Origin: HGM12998 sp900756495
GTDB lineage: Bacteria > Bacillota > Clostridia > Oscillospirales > Oscillospiraceae
Length of the DNA: 64,000 bases
Assembly: GCA_958477305.1 (NCBI GenBank)
Contig: CAUEFI010000003.1
Coordinates: 124,001 to 188,000, forward strand
Reading direction: 5' to 3'
Positions 8,857-16,669 of this stretch are shown piece after piece (the first letter of the stretch is position 1; the number at the start of each line of letters is the position of its first letter). The notes under the pieces are model-generated. The model had not been told where the DNA came from. It saw only the letters and a program-made list of their open reading frames with translations, and ran no database searches. Made by a program: the position numbers and the translations under genes.

Positions 8857-10245
8857 CTACAATTCATAGATAATCTTTTTGAATGCCGCCCCTCGCTCCA
8901 TAAAATTCTTAAACCGGTCAAAAGAGGCACAGGCAGGCGAGAGAATGACCACATCGCCGGGCTGTGCCAGACGGTGCGCGGCCAGAACGGCCTCATCAAA
9001 GTCGTCAATCTCTGCTATGGGTGGATTGTCTCCGGTATAACCGGAAGTTCCCTCCACGGCGGATCGGATTTTCCCAGCGGTATCCCCTGTGAGGAAAAGT
9101 GCCTTTACATGCTCTCTTATTTCAGGCCCCAACACATCAAAGGGGATATGCTTATCATATCCACCGGCGATCAGGATAACTTTATTCGGGAAGGAACGCA
9201 ATCCAGCGATGGTGCGGGTGGGGCTGGAGGCGATGGAGTCGTTATAGTAGCGCACGCCGTTCAGCGTACGCACCAGTTCAATGCGGTGCTCCACGCCGCC
9301 AAACTCTTTGGCAAAGGCGCGGATGGTCTCATCGGGGACAAAACCCGCTACGGCGGCAATTGCCGCCATATAATTCTCCACATTGTGCTCACCGGGCAGC
9401 AGAATGTCGGAGAGGGGCAGCACCTCCCGTTCCTGAGCGCCATCGGCGGCCCAAATTGCACCCTGGCGGACAAAGACCCCCGCTTTCAATTCCTCACGGC
9501 GGCTGAAAAGGGTTACCCGCCCCCTGGCGGCAGCGGCAAACTGCCGGGTAATCTCATTGTCCTGATTGAAGACAGCCAGATCTCCCGGCGATTGATACGT
9601 GAAGATATGCTCCTTTGCAGCGATGTACTCGCTCATGGACTTATGCACATCCAAGTGGTTGGGGGCCAGATTGGTGACCACAGCTACGTTGGGACTTCTG
9701 TCCATGGTCATAAGCTGGAAAGAGGAGAGCTCCAATACGGCAATATCCCCTTTTTCCATGCCGTCCACATCGGGCAGCAGAGGCTTTCCAATATTTCCGC
9801 CTACATAGACAGTCTTTCCGGCGGCTTTCAGGAGCCCGGCGATGATAGTGGTGGTGGTGGTCTTCCCATCGCTGCCGGTAACGGCGACAGTCGTACAGGG
9901 ACAGACCTCAAAGAACGCCTCCATCTCTGAGGTAATCACGGCCCCCCGCTTTCTGGCGGCCTCCAGCTGAGGAACGTCAGGCCGCAGGCCCGGCGTACGG
10001 AAAATAACATCTGCGCCCTCCAGGTGCTCCAGGTAGTCCTCCCCCAGATACAGCACTGCCCCAAGACTCTCCAGCTCCTCCGCGCGGCCGGCAAAGTCCT
10101 CCCGGACGCGCTTGTCGCAGGCGGATACCTCCACACCGGAACGCAGCAGCATCTTGATCAGCGGGGTATTGGAAACTCCAATCCCGACAACTGCAACCCG
10201 TTTGCCGCGCAGGGCGGCCAGATAGCTTTGAATGGTGGAACTCAT
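8857..10245 (-). CDS. murD: UDP-N-acetylmuramoyl-L-alanine--D-glutamate ligase MurD
   Basis: A 462-residue cytosolic Mur ligase that adds D-Glu to UDP-MurNAc-L-Ala in peptidoglycan precursor synthesis. The N-terminal Rossmann-like domain binds the UDP substrate (VAVVGIGVSNTPLIKML). The ATP loop is VTGSDGKTTTTT at about residue 105, followed by ELSSFQL and a C-terminal ligase domain (AGGYDKHIPFD, LSPACASFDRFKNF). The length is normal. The ATG at 10245 lies 9 bases from GGAGG; another ATG two codons upstream is only 3 bases from it. A good sigma-A promoter lies upstream. No other mur genes are in the window. Confidence 0.97.
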   Translation of the reverse strand: MSSTIQSYLAALRGKRVAVVGIGVSNTPLIKMLLRSGVEVSACDKRVREDFAGRAEELESLGAVLYLGEDYLEHLEGADVIFRTPGLRPDVPQLEAARKRGAVITSEMEAFFEVCPCTTVAVTGSDGKTTTTTIIAGLLKAAGKTVYVGGNIGKPLLPDVDGMEKGDIAVLELSSFQLMTMDRSPNVAVVTNLAPNHLDVHKSMSEYIAAKEHIFTYQSPGDLAVFNQDNEITRQFAAAARGRVTLFSRREELKAGVFVRQGAIWAADGAQEREVLPLSDILLPGEHNVENYMAAIAAVAGFVPDETIRAFAKEFGGVEHRIELVRTLNGVRYYNDSIASSPTRTIAGLRSFPNKVILIAGGYDKHIPFDVLGPEIREHVKALFLTGDTAGKIRSAVEGTSGYTGDNPPIAEIDDFDEAVLAAHRLAQPGDVVILSPACASFDRFKNFMERGAAFKKIIYEL

Positions 10246-10281
10246 ACGCATGTTCCTCCCTTGCGTCAGTTTAACCAATGT

Positions 10282-10310
10282 ATTATATCCCATGTAAGGA
10301 AAAATTTCAA
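10282..10310 (-). promoter_or_regulatory. Sigma-A promoter for murD
   Basis: On the minus strand TTGAAA (10305-10310) and TATAAT (10282-10287) are 17 bp apart, about 37 bases before the murD start. Confidence 0.8.
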
Positions 10311-10381
10311 TCGAAAGCGGCGGAGATCGTCTGCCTTGAGGGATATCTAATCGAAGTTATCGGTACGCCCAATCATATGCC

Positions 10382-10411
10382 TTGTGACGGAATTGCCGCT
10401 TATGGTATAAT
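10382..10411 (+). promoter_or_regulatory. Sigma-A promoter for the acetyltransferase pair
   Basis: TTGTGA (10382-10387) and TATAAT (10406-10411) are spaced by 18 bp. The first start codon is 38 bases downstream. Confidence 0.75.
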
Positions 10412-10448
10412 CTCATTTACAGACTTGGAACTTTGGGAGGAGATTAGG

Positions 10449-10931
10449 ATGTCCATGGGTGAAGTAGCAGTACGTCGTGCAAAAGAGCGCGATATTCCTG
10501 TCATCAGCAAATTGCTTTTTGAGGTGCATAAGGTACATAGCGATGTCCGCCCTGACTTGTTTAAGGCCGGTGCAAAGAAATACACCGATGAAGAACTAAA
10601 AGAAATCATAGCGGACGGCAAGAGACCGGTCTTTGTTGCGGAAAGAGACGGCGATACTTTGGGTTACGCATTTTGTGTACACCAGCAATATATCAATCAC
10701 AATAATATGACAGACATCAAGACCCTCTATATCGACGATTTATGTGTCGATGAGAGCGCTCGAGGAACCCATATCGGAAAAGCCCTATATGAATCTGTTT
10801 TGGATTATGCCAGGAAGACCGGCTGCTATAATGTAACCCTTAATGTTTGGGCCGGTAATGTGGGTGCCTTAAAATTTTATGAAAAAGCAGGCCTTGAAAT
10901 CCAGAAAATCGGGATGGAAAAAATATTGTGA
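10449..10931 (+). CDS. GNAT family N-acetyltransferase
   Basis: A 160-residue acetyl-CoA-dependent N-acetyltransferase. The central strand YIDDLCVDESARGTHIGKAL carries motif A, the pyrophosphate-binding loop, and LNVWAGNVGALKFYEKAGL is the conserved C-terminal motif B. The ATG at 10449 is preceded by GGGAGG with 8-base spacing. The gene is visibly AT-richer than its neighbours (for example the run around 10690-10730), and it sits on the plus strand after a minus-strand block, so recent acquisition is possible. The substrate is unknown. Confidence 0.9.
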   Translation: MSMGEVAVRRAKERDIPVISKLLFEVHKVHSDVRPDLFKAGAKKYTDEELKEIIADGKRPVFVAERDGDTLGYAFCVHQQYINHNNMTDIKTLYIDDLCVDESARGTHIGKALYESVLDYARKTGCYNVTLNVWAGNVGALKFYEKAGLEIQKIGMEKIL

Positions 10932-10958
10932 GCGTATATGTAGAAGGGGGATTCAATC

Positions 10959-11504
10959 TTGATCATTGAGACAGACCGGCTCTATCTGCGGGAAATGAAT
11001 CAGGGAGATTATGCGTCACTGTGTAAAATCCTGCAGGATGAGGAGGTCATGTACGCCTATGAGCACGCTTTCTCTGACGATGAAGTTCAGGAATGGCTGG
11101 ATCGTCAGATCTCCCGTTACCGTATCCACGGATTCGGCCTGTGGGCTGCTATTCTGAAAAAGACCAACGAAATGATTGGGCAGTGCGGGCTCACAATGCA
11201 ACAGGTTCCCGGCGGGCAGGTGTTGGAAGTCGGGTATCTGTTTCAAAAGGCCTTCTGGCACCACGGATATGCCACAGAAGCAGCCGTTGCCTGTAAAGAA
11301 TATGCGTTTGAGACGCTGCAGGCTGACGAGGTCTATTCCATTATCCGCGATAATAATGGCGCATCGCAGAGGGTAGCCGCGCGAAATGGCATGACGGTAA
11401 AAACCTCGTTTGTCAAACACTACTATGGTTTTGATATGCCTCATCTGGTATTTTCCGTCAAGCGGCCAATTCGTTGTGATGAAACGCCGCGGCTCTCCAA
11501 TTGA
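10959..11504 (+). CDS. GNAT family N-acetyltransferase, RimJ/RimL type
   Basis: A 181-residue acetyltransferase beginning MIIETDRLYLREM, the typical start of the RimJ/RimL-like group, with MIGQCGLTMQ, LEVGYLFQKAFWHHGYATEA (motif A) and SQRVAARNGMTV (motif B). The start codon is TTG with AAGGGGG 8 bases upstream. It follows the first acetyltransferase by 27 bases and probably shares its promoter. The two proteins are not close duplicates. Members of this group acetylate ribosomal protein N-termini, antibiotics or small amines; no specific substrate can be assigned. The stop codon overlaps the rnpB -35 box. Confidence 0.9.
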   Translation: MIIETDRLYLREMNQGDYASLCKILQDEEVMYAYEHAFSDDEVQEWLDRQISRYRIHGFGLWAAILKKTNEMIGQCGLTMQQVPGGQVLEVGYLFQKAFWHHGYATEAAVACKEYAFETLQADEVYSIIRDNNGASQRVAARNGMTVKTSFVKHYYGFDMPHLVFSVKRPIRCDETPRLSN

Positions 11505-11529
11505 CAATTGCGGCGAAATCCGTTACAAT
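11501..11529 (+). promoter_or_regulatory. rnpB promoter
   Basis: A near-consensus promoter: TTGACA (11501-11506), 17-bp spacer, TACAAT (11524-11529). The -35 box contains the stop codon of the preceding acetyltransferase gene. Confidence 0.9.
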
Positions 11530-11535
11530 ACCCCT

Positions 11536-11884
11536 GCAAGTAAGCTGGACAGCCGCGCGGGCGGGGCGAAAGGCCTGCACGTGAGGAAAGTCCGGGCTCC
11601 ATAGGGCAAGGATAACGGGTAACACCCGCCGGGGGCGACCCCAGGAAAAGTGCAACAGAGATAAACCGCCGCGCACCGGCGCGGTAAGGGTGGAAAGATG
11701 GAGGTAAGAGCCCATCCGACGGCGTGGAAGCGTCCGTCGCTGTAAACTCTATCCGGAGCAACGCCGTGGAGGAGCATGTGGTTGGCCCGACCGCTCCGAG
11801 GAGGCGGCTGGAGCACGCCGGCAACAGCGTGCCTAGATAGATGGCTGTCTTAAAGGACAGAACCCGGCTTACAGGCTTGCTTGC
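11536..11884 (+). ncRNA. rnpB: RNase P RNA
   Basis: The catalytic RNA of ribonuclease P, which matures tRNA 5' ends. The universally conserved 5' core GAGGAAAGTCCGGGCTCC is at 11582-11599 and the 3' core ACAGAACCCGGCTTACAGG is at 11857-11875. The ends GCAAGTAAGCTG and CAGGCTTGCTTGC pair to form P1, which sets the limits used here. The length of about 349 nt and the layout of helices look like the ancestral (type A) class rather than the Bacillus type B. A strong promoter precedes it and a hairpin terminator follows. Confidence 0.95.
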
Positions 11885-11894
11885 ATTTTTTAGA

Positions 11895-11928
11895 AAAAAG
11901 GGCGTGCTCCTGTTGGAGGCGCCCTTTT
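11895..11928 (+). terminator. rnpB terminator
   Basis: A hairpin AAAAGGGCG-TGCTCC / GGAG-GCGCCCTTTT followed by TATATATT, 11 bases after the RNA's 3' end. Confidence 0.85.
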
Positions 11929-11956
11929 ATATATTTGCCGGTGAGGAGGGAACCCT

Positions 11957-12859
11957 ATGGAAATTCGGCATCTGCGCTACTTTTTGGCAGTCGCTGAACA
12001 GTTGAACTTTACCCGTGCCGCAGAGCTGCTCCATGTAACCCAGCCGACACTCAGCCAGCAAATTGTGGATCTGGAAAGCCAGTTGGGCGTTCAGCTGTTT
12101 CAGCGGGGGAAACGGGGCGTATCCCTGACCTCTGCAGGGACCGCCATGCTGGAGGAAGCCCGAGCCATACTTGCAAGGCGGGAACAGTGCCTCCAGCGTA
12201 TGGCAGGGTTTCAAAAGGGAGATGTCGGAACGCTGACGATAGGCGTTTTGGAGTTTTTTGAGGATACGCTCCTCCCGGAACTTACTCTGTCACTCCGCAG
12301 GCGTCACCCCGGTATCAGGGTACTCTGGCAGCAATACCCTCTGGAGCAGCTGCGGGACAATCTTGCAAACGGAAAGCTGGACCTAAATTTTACGATCATT
12401 CCTCAGCACTTTGCCCTCAATGGTGTTGTGAAAACAGTGGTAACCAATGACCGCCTGGCACTGGTGCTCCCCAAGGGCACGGAATTTGATAGCGTAGATG
12501 TGTTTGATCCCATCCGCTTTTCTGCTCTGCTGGCCAGGCCGCTCTTTCTCTGGAAGGAGTGGTATCAGGACGAAGCCGGGCAATTGGTGCGGAAGCTGCA
12601 CGAGTTCTGCCCGGCGCTGGATGTGCGTCCTACAGAAAAGATAAACTTCTGTCTGATGAATACCCTAATAGAAAACGGGTATACCATTCTTCCCTACCAT
12701 GTGGTAATTAACATCAAGCAGTCCCATTTCTCTTATTTTCGCCTTCCCTTTGAAGAGGCGGAGCTGGATACCGCTCTCCTCTACCGCAGCGACAATCAAA
12801 ATCCCTGTATTCCCTATTTTATGGAAGAAGCGCTTCGGTTTCTTTCCCTCAGTCAGTAG
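11957..12859 (+). CDS. LysR family transcriptional regulator
   Basis: A 300-residue LysR-type regulator. The N-terminal winged helix-turn-helix is clear (RHLRYFLAVAEQLNFTRAAELLH, then TQPTLSQQIVDLE, then LFQRGKRGVSLTSAG). The remaining 220 residues form the two-lobed periplasmic-protein-like effector domain (VGTLTIGVLEFFEDTLLP). GAGGAGGG precedes the ATG. It stands just upstream of, and in the same direction as, a flavoprotein, a flavin/Fe-S reductase and an MFS carrier, and is separated from them by a terminator and paired inverted repeats. It is the likely inducer-responsive regulator of that cluster; the inducer is unknown. Confidence 0.93.
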   Translation: MEIRHLRYFLAVAEQLNFTRAAELLHVTQPTLSQQIVDLESQLGVQLFQRGKRGVSLTSAGTAMLEEARAILARREQCLQRMAGFQKGDVGTLTIGVLEFFEDTLLPELTLSLRRRHPGIRVLWQQYPLEQLRDNLANGKLDLNFTIIPQHFALNGVVKTVVTNDRLALVLPKGTEFDSVDVFDPIRFSALLARPLFLWKEWYQDEAGQLVRKLHEFCPALDVRPTEKINFCLMNTLIENGYTILPYHVVINIKQSHFSYFRLPFEEAELDTALLYRSDNQNPCIPYFMEEALRFLSLSQ

Positions 12860-12875
12860 TCCATCATCTCCAGAT

Positions 12876-12908
12876 GAAAGCCCTCCGGCTTAGAGCCGGA
12901 GGGCTTTC
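12876..12908 (+). terminator. Terminator after the LysR gene
   Basis: A perfect 15-bp stem (GAAAGCCCTCCGGCT and its complement) with a 3-base loop, 16 bases past the LysR stop codon. Confidence 0.8.
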
Positions 12909-12915
12909 TGCATCC

Positions 12916-12995
12916 ATAGGCAATTATAATAGCGCCAATAAATTCTAACAATTTGCCTATTGGATTGTGCGTGTTGTATAGTCTTTTTAGAATTT
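12916..12995 (+). promoter_or_regulatory. Promoter and two interleaved inverted repeats, candidate LysR operator
   Basis: ATAGGCAA (12916-12923) pairs with TTGCCTAT (12953-12960), and AAATTCTAA (12940-12948) pairs with TTAGAATTT (12987-12995); both are perfect. A promoter TTGCCT (12953-12958), 18 bp, TATAGT (12977-12982) lies inside them, so the -35 box is part of the first repeat. This is the expected place for LysR control of the reductase genes. Binding is inferred. Confidence 0.55.
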
Positions 12996-13013
12996 GAAAG
13001 GAGGAGACAGGGA

Positions 13014-14585
13014 ATGAGTGAACAACGATACCATTCCATCCTGGAGACAGACGTCTGTGTCATCGGTGGATCCAGCAGCGGGATGCCGGCTGCCATCACT
13101 GCCGCGGACAGAGGCGCTAAGGTCATTATTCTGGAGAAGACCAAGCGCCTGGGCGGCACGCTGGGGGTCTGCTGTGGCTTCTTCGGCGTAGAGAGTCCAG
13201 CTCAGAAGCGATTGGGTATCCACGACACTGCAGAGGACTGCTTCCGGGAGCTGATCCCACTGCTCTACTGGAACTGTGACGCCCGCCTGGTCCACTTCTG
13301 GCTCAATGACAGCGGTGAGAGCGTCAGATGGCTCGAATCGCTGGGGATGGAGTTCGACGTGGTGGAGCCCTTTCAGGGCCTGCGGAAGTACTGCCGGTCC
13401 ACCTATCACACCATCAACGTGGAGGAGGGATCCGGCCGCCCCGGCGTGCAGATTCTGCGGGGCCTGATGAAGGCGGTGGAAGAGCGGGACATCAGCGTCC
13501 GCTATTCCACCAGAGCAACCCGCCTAGTGACCGGCGAGAGCGGAGCGGTTGTAGGCGTGGAGGCAGAGGATGAAAACGGCCTTCTTCTGGTGAGAGCCAA
13601 GTCTGTTATCCTTGCCACCGGCTCCATCTGCAACAACAAGGAGCTGATTAAAAAGTACACAGGCCGGGATTATGAGGGCATCCAGATTATGGCCCGGGTC
13701 CCCCACAATACCGGCGACGGTATCGCACTGGCCGAGGAGGCGGGGGCCCGGACAGGAGATATCTCCGGCCTCTACATCGGCCCGCATAATCACGGCCCCG
13801 GCTTCTCTGAGTTAACCGGCATGCTGATACGGAGGCCTCAAAGCCTCAAGCTCAACAAGGCGGGCGAGCGCTTTTTGGACGAAGGACTGTGGACCAACTC
13901 CAACTTTGGATGGATGGAGTCCTTTGCCATTGACAAGCAGCCGGATCAAATGTCCTGGGTCGTCTTTGACGAGAAGCTGCTCAACGACATGGTAGCTAAA
14001 AACGAGGAAATCGGCCTTTTTGAACACATTGCCGCCACCCAGGAGTGTATCAACAGAAAGAAGAAAAAGATCAACCGGGATCTGGTGGACGATAAATTCG
14101 CGTTCTATGATGCGGCGGATTTCGAGGGCTACTGGATGGAGGGGCTGTGGCAGGAAATTGAAAAGGAGATTGCCGCAGGCCGCTGTAAAAAATGTATGAA
14201 CGCCAGTGAAATAGCCGGCTTTATGGGCTGCAAGCGGCCGGAGGCAGTCCAGGCCAGCCTGGATCGGTACAACAAGTTCTGCCGCAACGGCTACGACGCC
14301 GACTTCCTGAAAGCGCCCGAGCACCTTATCGAACTCAATCCTCCCTACTATGTTTTTAAGGGCTTCTCCGGTGTGGATACGTTCATCGGAGGGGTACACA
14401 TCAACTATGAACTCAAGGTGGTGGATCCGGAAGGAAATCCCATCCCCGGCCTCTACGGCGCCGGCGTATGTACCAGCGGCTGGCTCAACGGCGGCTACGC
14501 CTTTTACGGCACTGAACTGAGCTTCTGCTTCTTCTCCGGCCGCAATTCCGGCAGGAATGCAGCGGAATATGCCCTGAATTTGTAA
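13014..14585 (+). CDS. FAD-dependent oxidoreductase, fumarate reductase/flavocytochrome c flavoprotein family
   Basis: A 523-residue flavoprotein. The N-terminal Rossmann motif VCVIGGSSSGMPAAI (residues 15-29) and LEKTKRLGGTLG bind FAD. VILATGSICNN and the C-terminal PGLYGAGVCTSGWL and GRNSGRNAAEY complete the FAD_binding_2 pattern. There is no signal peptide, no haem motif CxxCH and no covalent-FMN domain, so it should act in the cytoplasm and take electrons from a partner, perhaps the next gene product. GGAGG precedes the ATG at 13014. Relatives reduce double bonds of acrylates, steroids or other organic acceptors, or act as ketosteroid dehydrogenases. The substrate is not readable here. 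Confidence 0.88.
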   Translation: MSEQRYHSILETDVCVIGGSSSGMPAAITAADRGAKVIILEKTKRLGGTLGVCCGFFGVESPAQKRLGIHDTAEDCFRELIPLLYWNCDARLVHFWLNDSGESVRWLESLGMEFDVVEPFQGLRKYCRSTYHTINVEEGSGRPGVQILRGLMKAVEERDISVRYSTRATRLVTGESGAVVGVEAEDENGLLLVRAKSVILATGSICNNKELIKKYTGRDYEGIQIMARVPHNTGDGIALAEEAGARTGDISGLYIGPHNHGPGFSELTGMLIRRPQSLKLNKAGERFLDEGLWTNSNFGWMESFAIDKQPDQMSWVVFDEKLLNDMVAKNEEIGLFEHIAATQECINRKKKKINRDLVDDKFAFYDAADFEGYWMEGLWQEIEKEIAAGRCKKCMNASEIAGFMGCKRPEAVQASLDRYNKFCRNGYDADFLKAPEHLIELNPPYYVFKGFSGVDTFIGGVHINYELKVVDPEGNPIPGLYGAGVCTSGWLNGGYAFYGTELSFCFFSGRNSGRNAAEYALNL

Positions 14586-14605
14586 AAAGGAGCGGTGAAT
14601 CAACC

Positions 14606-16600
14606 ATGTCACAAATTGCTTACCCCAAGATGTTCTCACCGATTAAAGTCGGAAATCTGCTGCTCAACAGCCGCTTTTACGCCTCACAAAGCAAACCCCA
14701 CTCGGCTCAGGGGCCAGAGCCCTTCCCTGCAGAAGGAATTTTCCGTCACTATATCAATAAAGCCCGAAATGGCGCCGCCTACGTCACCATGAGCGGCGGT
14801 ATGGCATTGGGGGCGCCGGTTCGTACCCGTGGCTATCATCCGGGAACCATGTTGGGGCACTTCCCTGGGTACGATATTCAGGACAGCACGGTACAGAACT
14901 ATATGTGCCAACTGGCTGACGCGATGCACTTTCACGGTTCAAAAGCCTGTATGATGATTGGCAAGGGGCTGGACGGCTACGATGTGGACGACGGCGTCCC
15001 CCCCTTTGTCGTGCTGGGCGACGGCGGCGGCGCCGGATTTGTCAATGAAGCAGGCAAGCGCATCTCGGAAAAACAGATGCGGCAGCTGGCCGAAGAGCTG
15101 GCCGAAGAGGCCGTTATTCTGCAGGACTGCGGATTTGATATGATTTACATGCACGCGGCCTACCGGCTCATGCTTCCCGGACGCTTTCTTTCAAAGCGGA
15201 CAAACACAAGAGACGATGAGTTCGGCGGCTGTCTGGAAAACCGCGCCCGCTTCCTGTTCATGATCTGCGACCGTATCAAAGAGCGCTGCGGCAAGGGATT
15301 TCCCATTGAAGTGGCCTTTACCGCTTTCGACAACGAAGACCCTGACCCTGAAAAGCACTGGACTTTGGATGATACACGGGAATTTGTCAATCTGGCAAAA
15401 AATCACATCGATATTCTTATGGTCCGGCCTCACAGTGTGGAGTATGTACACAATATGGGGTTTGAGCCCCCTCTCCCCACTGCCTTTGCAGCTAAAGCCG
15501 CCCATGAGGCGGCCAAGGGCGAAATACTCATCTCCTCTGTCAGCGGCTACTGCCATCCCGACCTGGCCGAAAAGGCTCTGGGCGACTATTTGGATCTGGT
15601 GGGGATGACCCGCGCCTTCATTACCAATCCTGAATGGGGCCGCCTGTGCCGCGAGGGCCGGAGGGAAGAAATCGTTCCCTGCATCAAATGTAACAAGTGC
15701 CACCGCAATTCCTATCGGGAGTCTCATATGGCCGTATGTTCGGTTAACCCGTTGTACGGCATTGAGCATCGGATTGACTACTTAAAAAATGCAGTGGGCG
15801 CCCCAAAAAACATTGCCATTGTGGGCGGTGGTCCTGCAGGCATGCGGGCGGCGCTGTATGCCGCTGACAACGGCCACCGGGTCACCCTTTTTGAGAAGAG
15901 CAGCCGGTTAGGCGGGTTGTTGAACATCAACGACCACGTGGACTTTAAATGGCCCATACGCAATTACAACCACTGGCTGATAGAACGTACCCTTGCCAAT
16001 CCTCATATAGATGTGAGGTTAGGTACAGAGGCCAACAGAGATCTCCTGCAGATGGGCAACTATGATGAAATTTTCGCGGCCATTGGGGGCAGTAAAATTG
16101 TTCCCAGGATTCCCGGCGCAGACCAAAAGAACGTCCTTTGGGGCACAGATGTCTATGGACATGAAGAACTGGCGGGTGAAAAGGTTGTTATTATCGGCGG
16201 CGGGGACGTCGGGGTGGAAACCGGCTTTTATCTGACCCGCAAAGGCAGAAAAGTCTTTGTCATTGAGATGCAGGAAGAGCTTATGCTGGATGCCACTCCT
16301 ATCCACTACCGGGCCCGTTTTGTAGACGAGTGGAACAGAGACCCCAATTTTTCCTTTGTCTGCCGTGCCACCTGCACGGCGATTACCGAAAAGGGCGTGG
16401 TCTACCGGGACGCAGAGGGAGCTGAACACACCGTAGAGGCTGACACCGTTATCTACTCTGTAGGCATGAGGGATAGACGGGATGACGCGCTGTCCCTCTA
16501 CTGGCCGGGTATGCGTATTCACCTGCTGGGGGACTGCGCCAGGCCCGGGAGCGTACAGACCTGTACAAGGGATGCCTATCGGGCTGTCAACTCTTTGTAA
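14606..16600 (+). CDS. NADH:flavin oxidoreductase, Old Yellow Enzyme fused to FAD/NAD domain (2,4-dienoyl-CoA reductase/TMADH type)
   Basis: A 664-residue protein. Residues 1-350 are an FMN-binding TIM barrel (FSPIKVGNLLLNSRF; RTNTRDDEFGGCLENRARF). Cysteines 359, 362, 365 and 378 form a CX2CX2CX12C motif for a 4Fe-4S cluster, the spacing of trimethylamine dehydrogenase rather than E. coli FadH. Then come an FAD Rossmann fold (IAIVGGGPAGMRAALYAA) and an NAD(P) fold (VVIIGGGDVGVETGFYL). The usual HGAHGYL active-site stretch reads HAAYRLM (183-189), so the standard proton-donor Tyr is displaced. Relatives include enoate reductases and BaiCD/BaiH of bile-acid metabolism. It follows the flavoprotein gene by 20 bases. 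Confidence 0.92.
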   Translation: MSQIAYPKMFSPIKVGNLLLNSRFYASQSKPHSAQGPEPFPAEGIFRHYINKARNGAAYVTMSGGMALGAPVRTRGYHPGTMLGHFPGYDIQDSTVQNYMCQLADAMHFHGSKACMMIGKGLDGYDVDDGVPPFVVLGDGGGAGFVNEAGKRISEKQMRQLAEELAEEAVILQDCGFDMIYMHAAYRLMLPGRFLSKRTNTRDDEFGGCLENRARFLFMICDRIKERCGKGFPIEVAFTAFDNEDPDPEKHWTLDDTREFVNLAKNHIDILMVRPHSVEYVHNMGFEPPLPTAFAAKAAHEAAKGEILISSVSGYCHPDLAEKALGDYLDLVGMTRAFITNPEWGRLCREGRREEIVPCIKCNKCHRNSYRESHMAVCSVNPLYGIEHRIDYLKNAVGAPKNIAIVGGGPAGMRAALYAADNGHRVTLFEKSSRLGGLLNINDHVDFKWPIRNYNHWLIERTLANPHIDVRLGTEANRDLLQMGNYDEIFAAIGGSKIVPRIPGADQKNVLWGTDVYGHEELAGEKVVIIGGGDVGVETGFYLTRKGRKVFVIEMQEELMLDATPIHYRARFVDEWNRDPNFSFVCRATCTAITEKGVVYRDAEGAEHTVEADTVIYSVGMRDRRDDALSLYWPGMRIHLLGDCARPGSVQTCTRDAYRAVNSL

Positions 16601-16669
16601 TAGCGTGCGCTCAGGGACGAATGGATCCCGCAGAGAGCGGAATGGAGTTTGGAAAGGATTTGATGTGTT

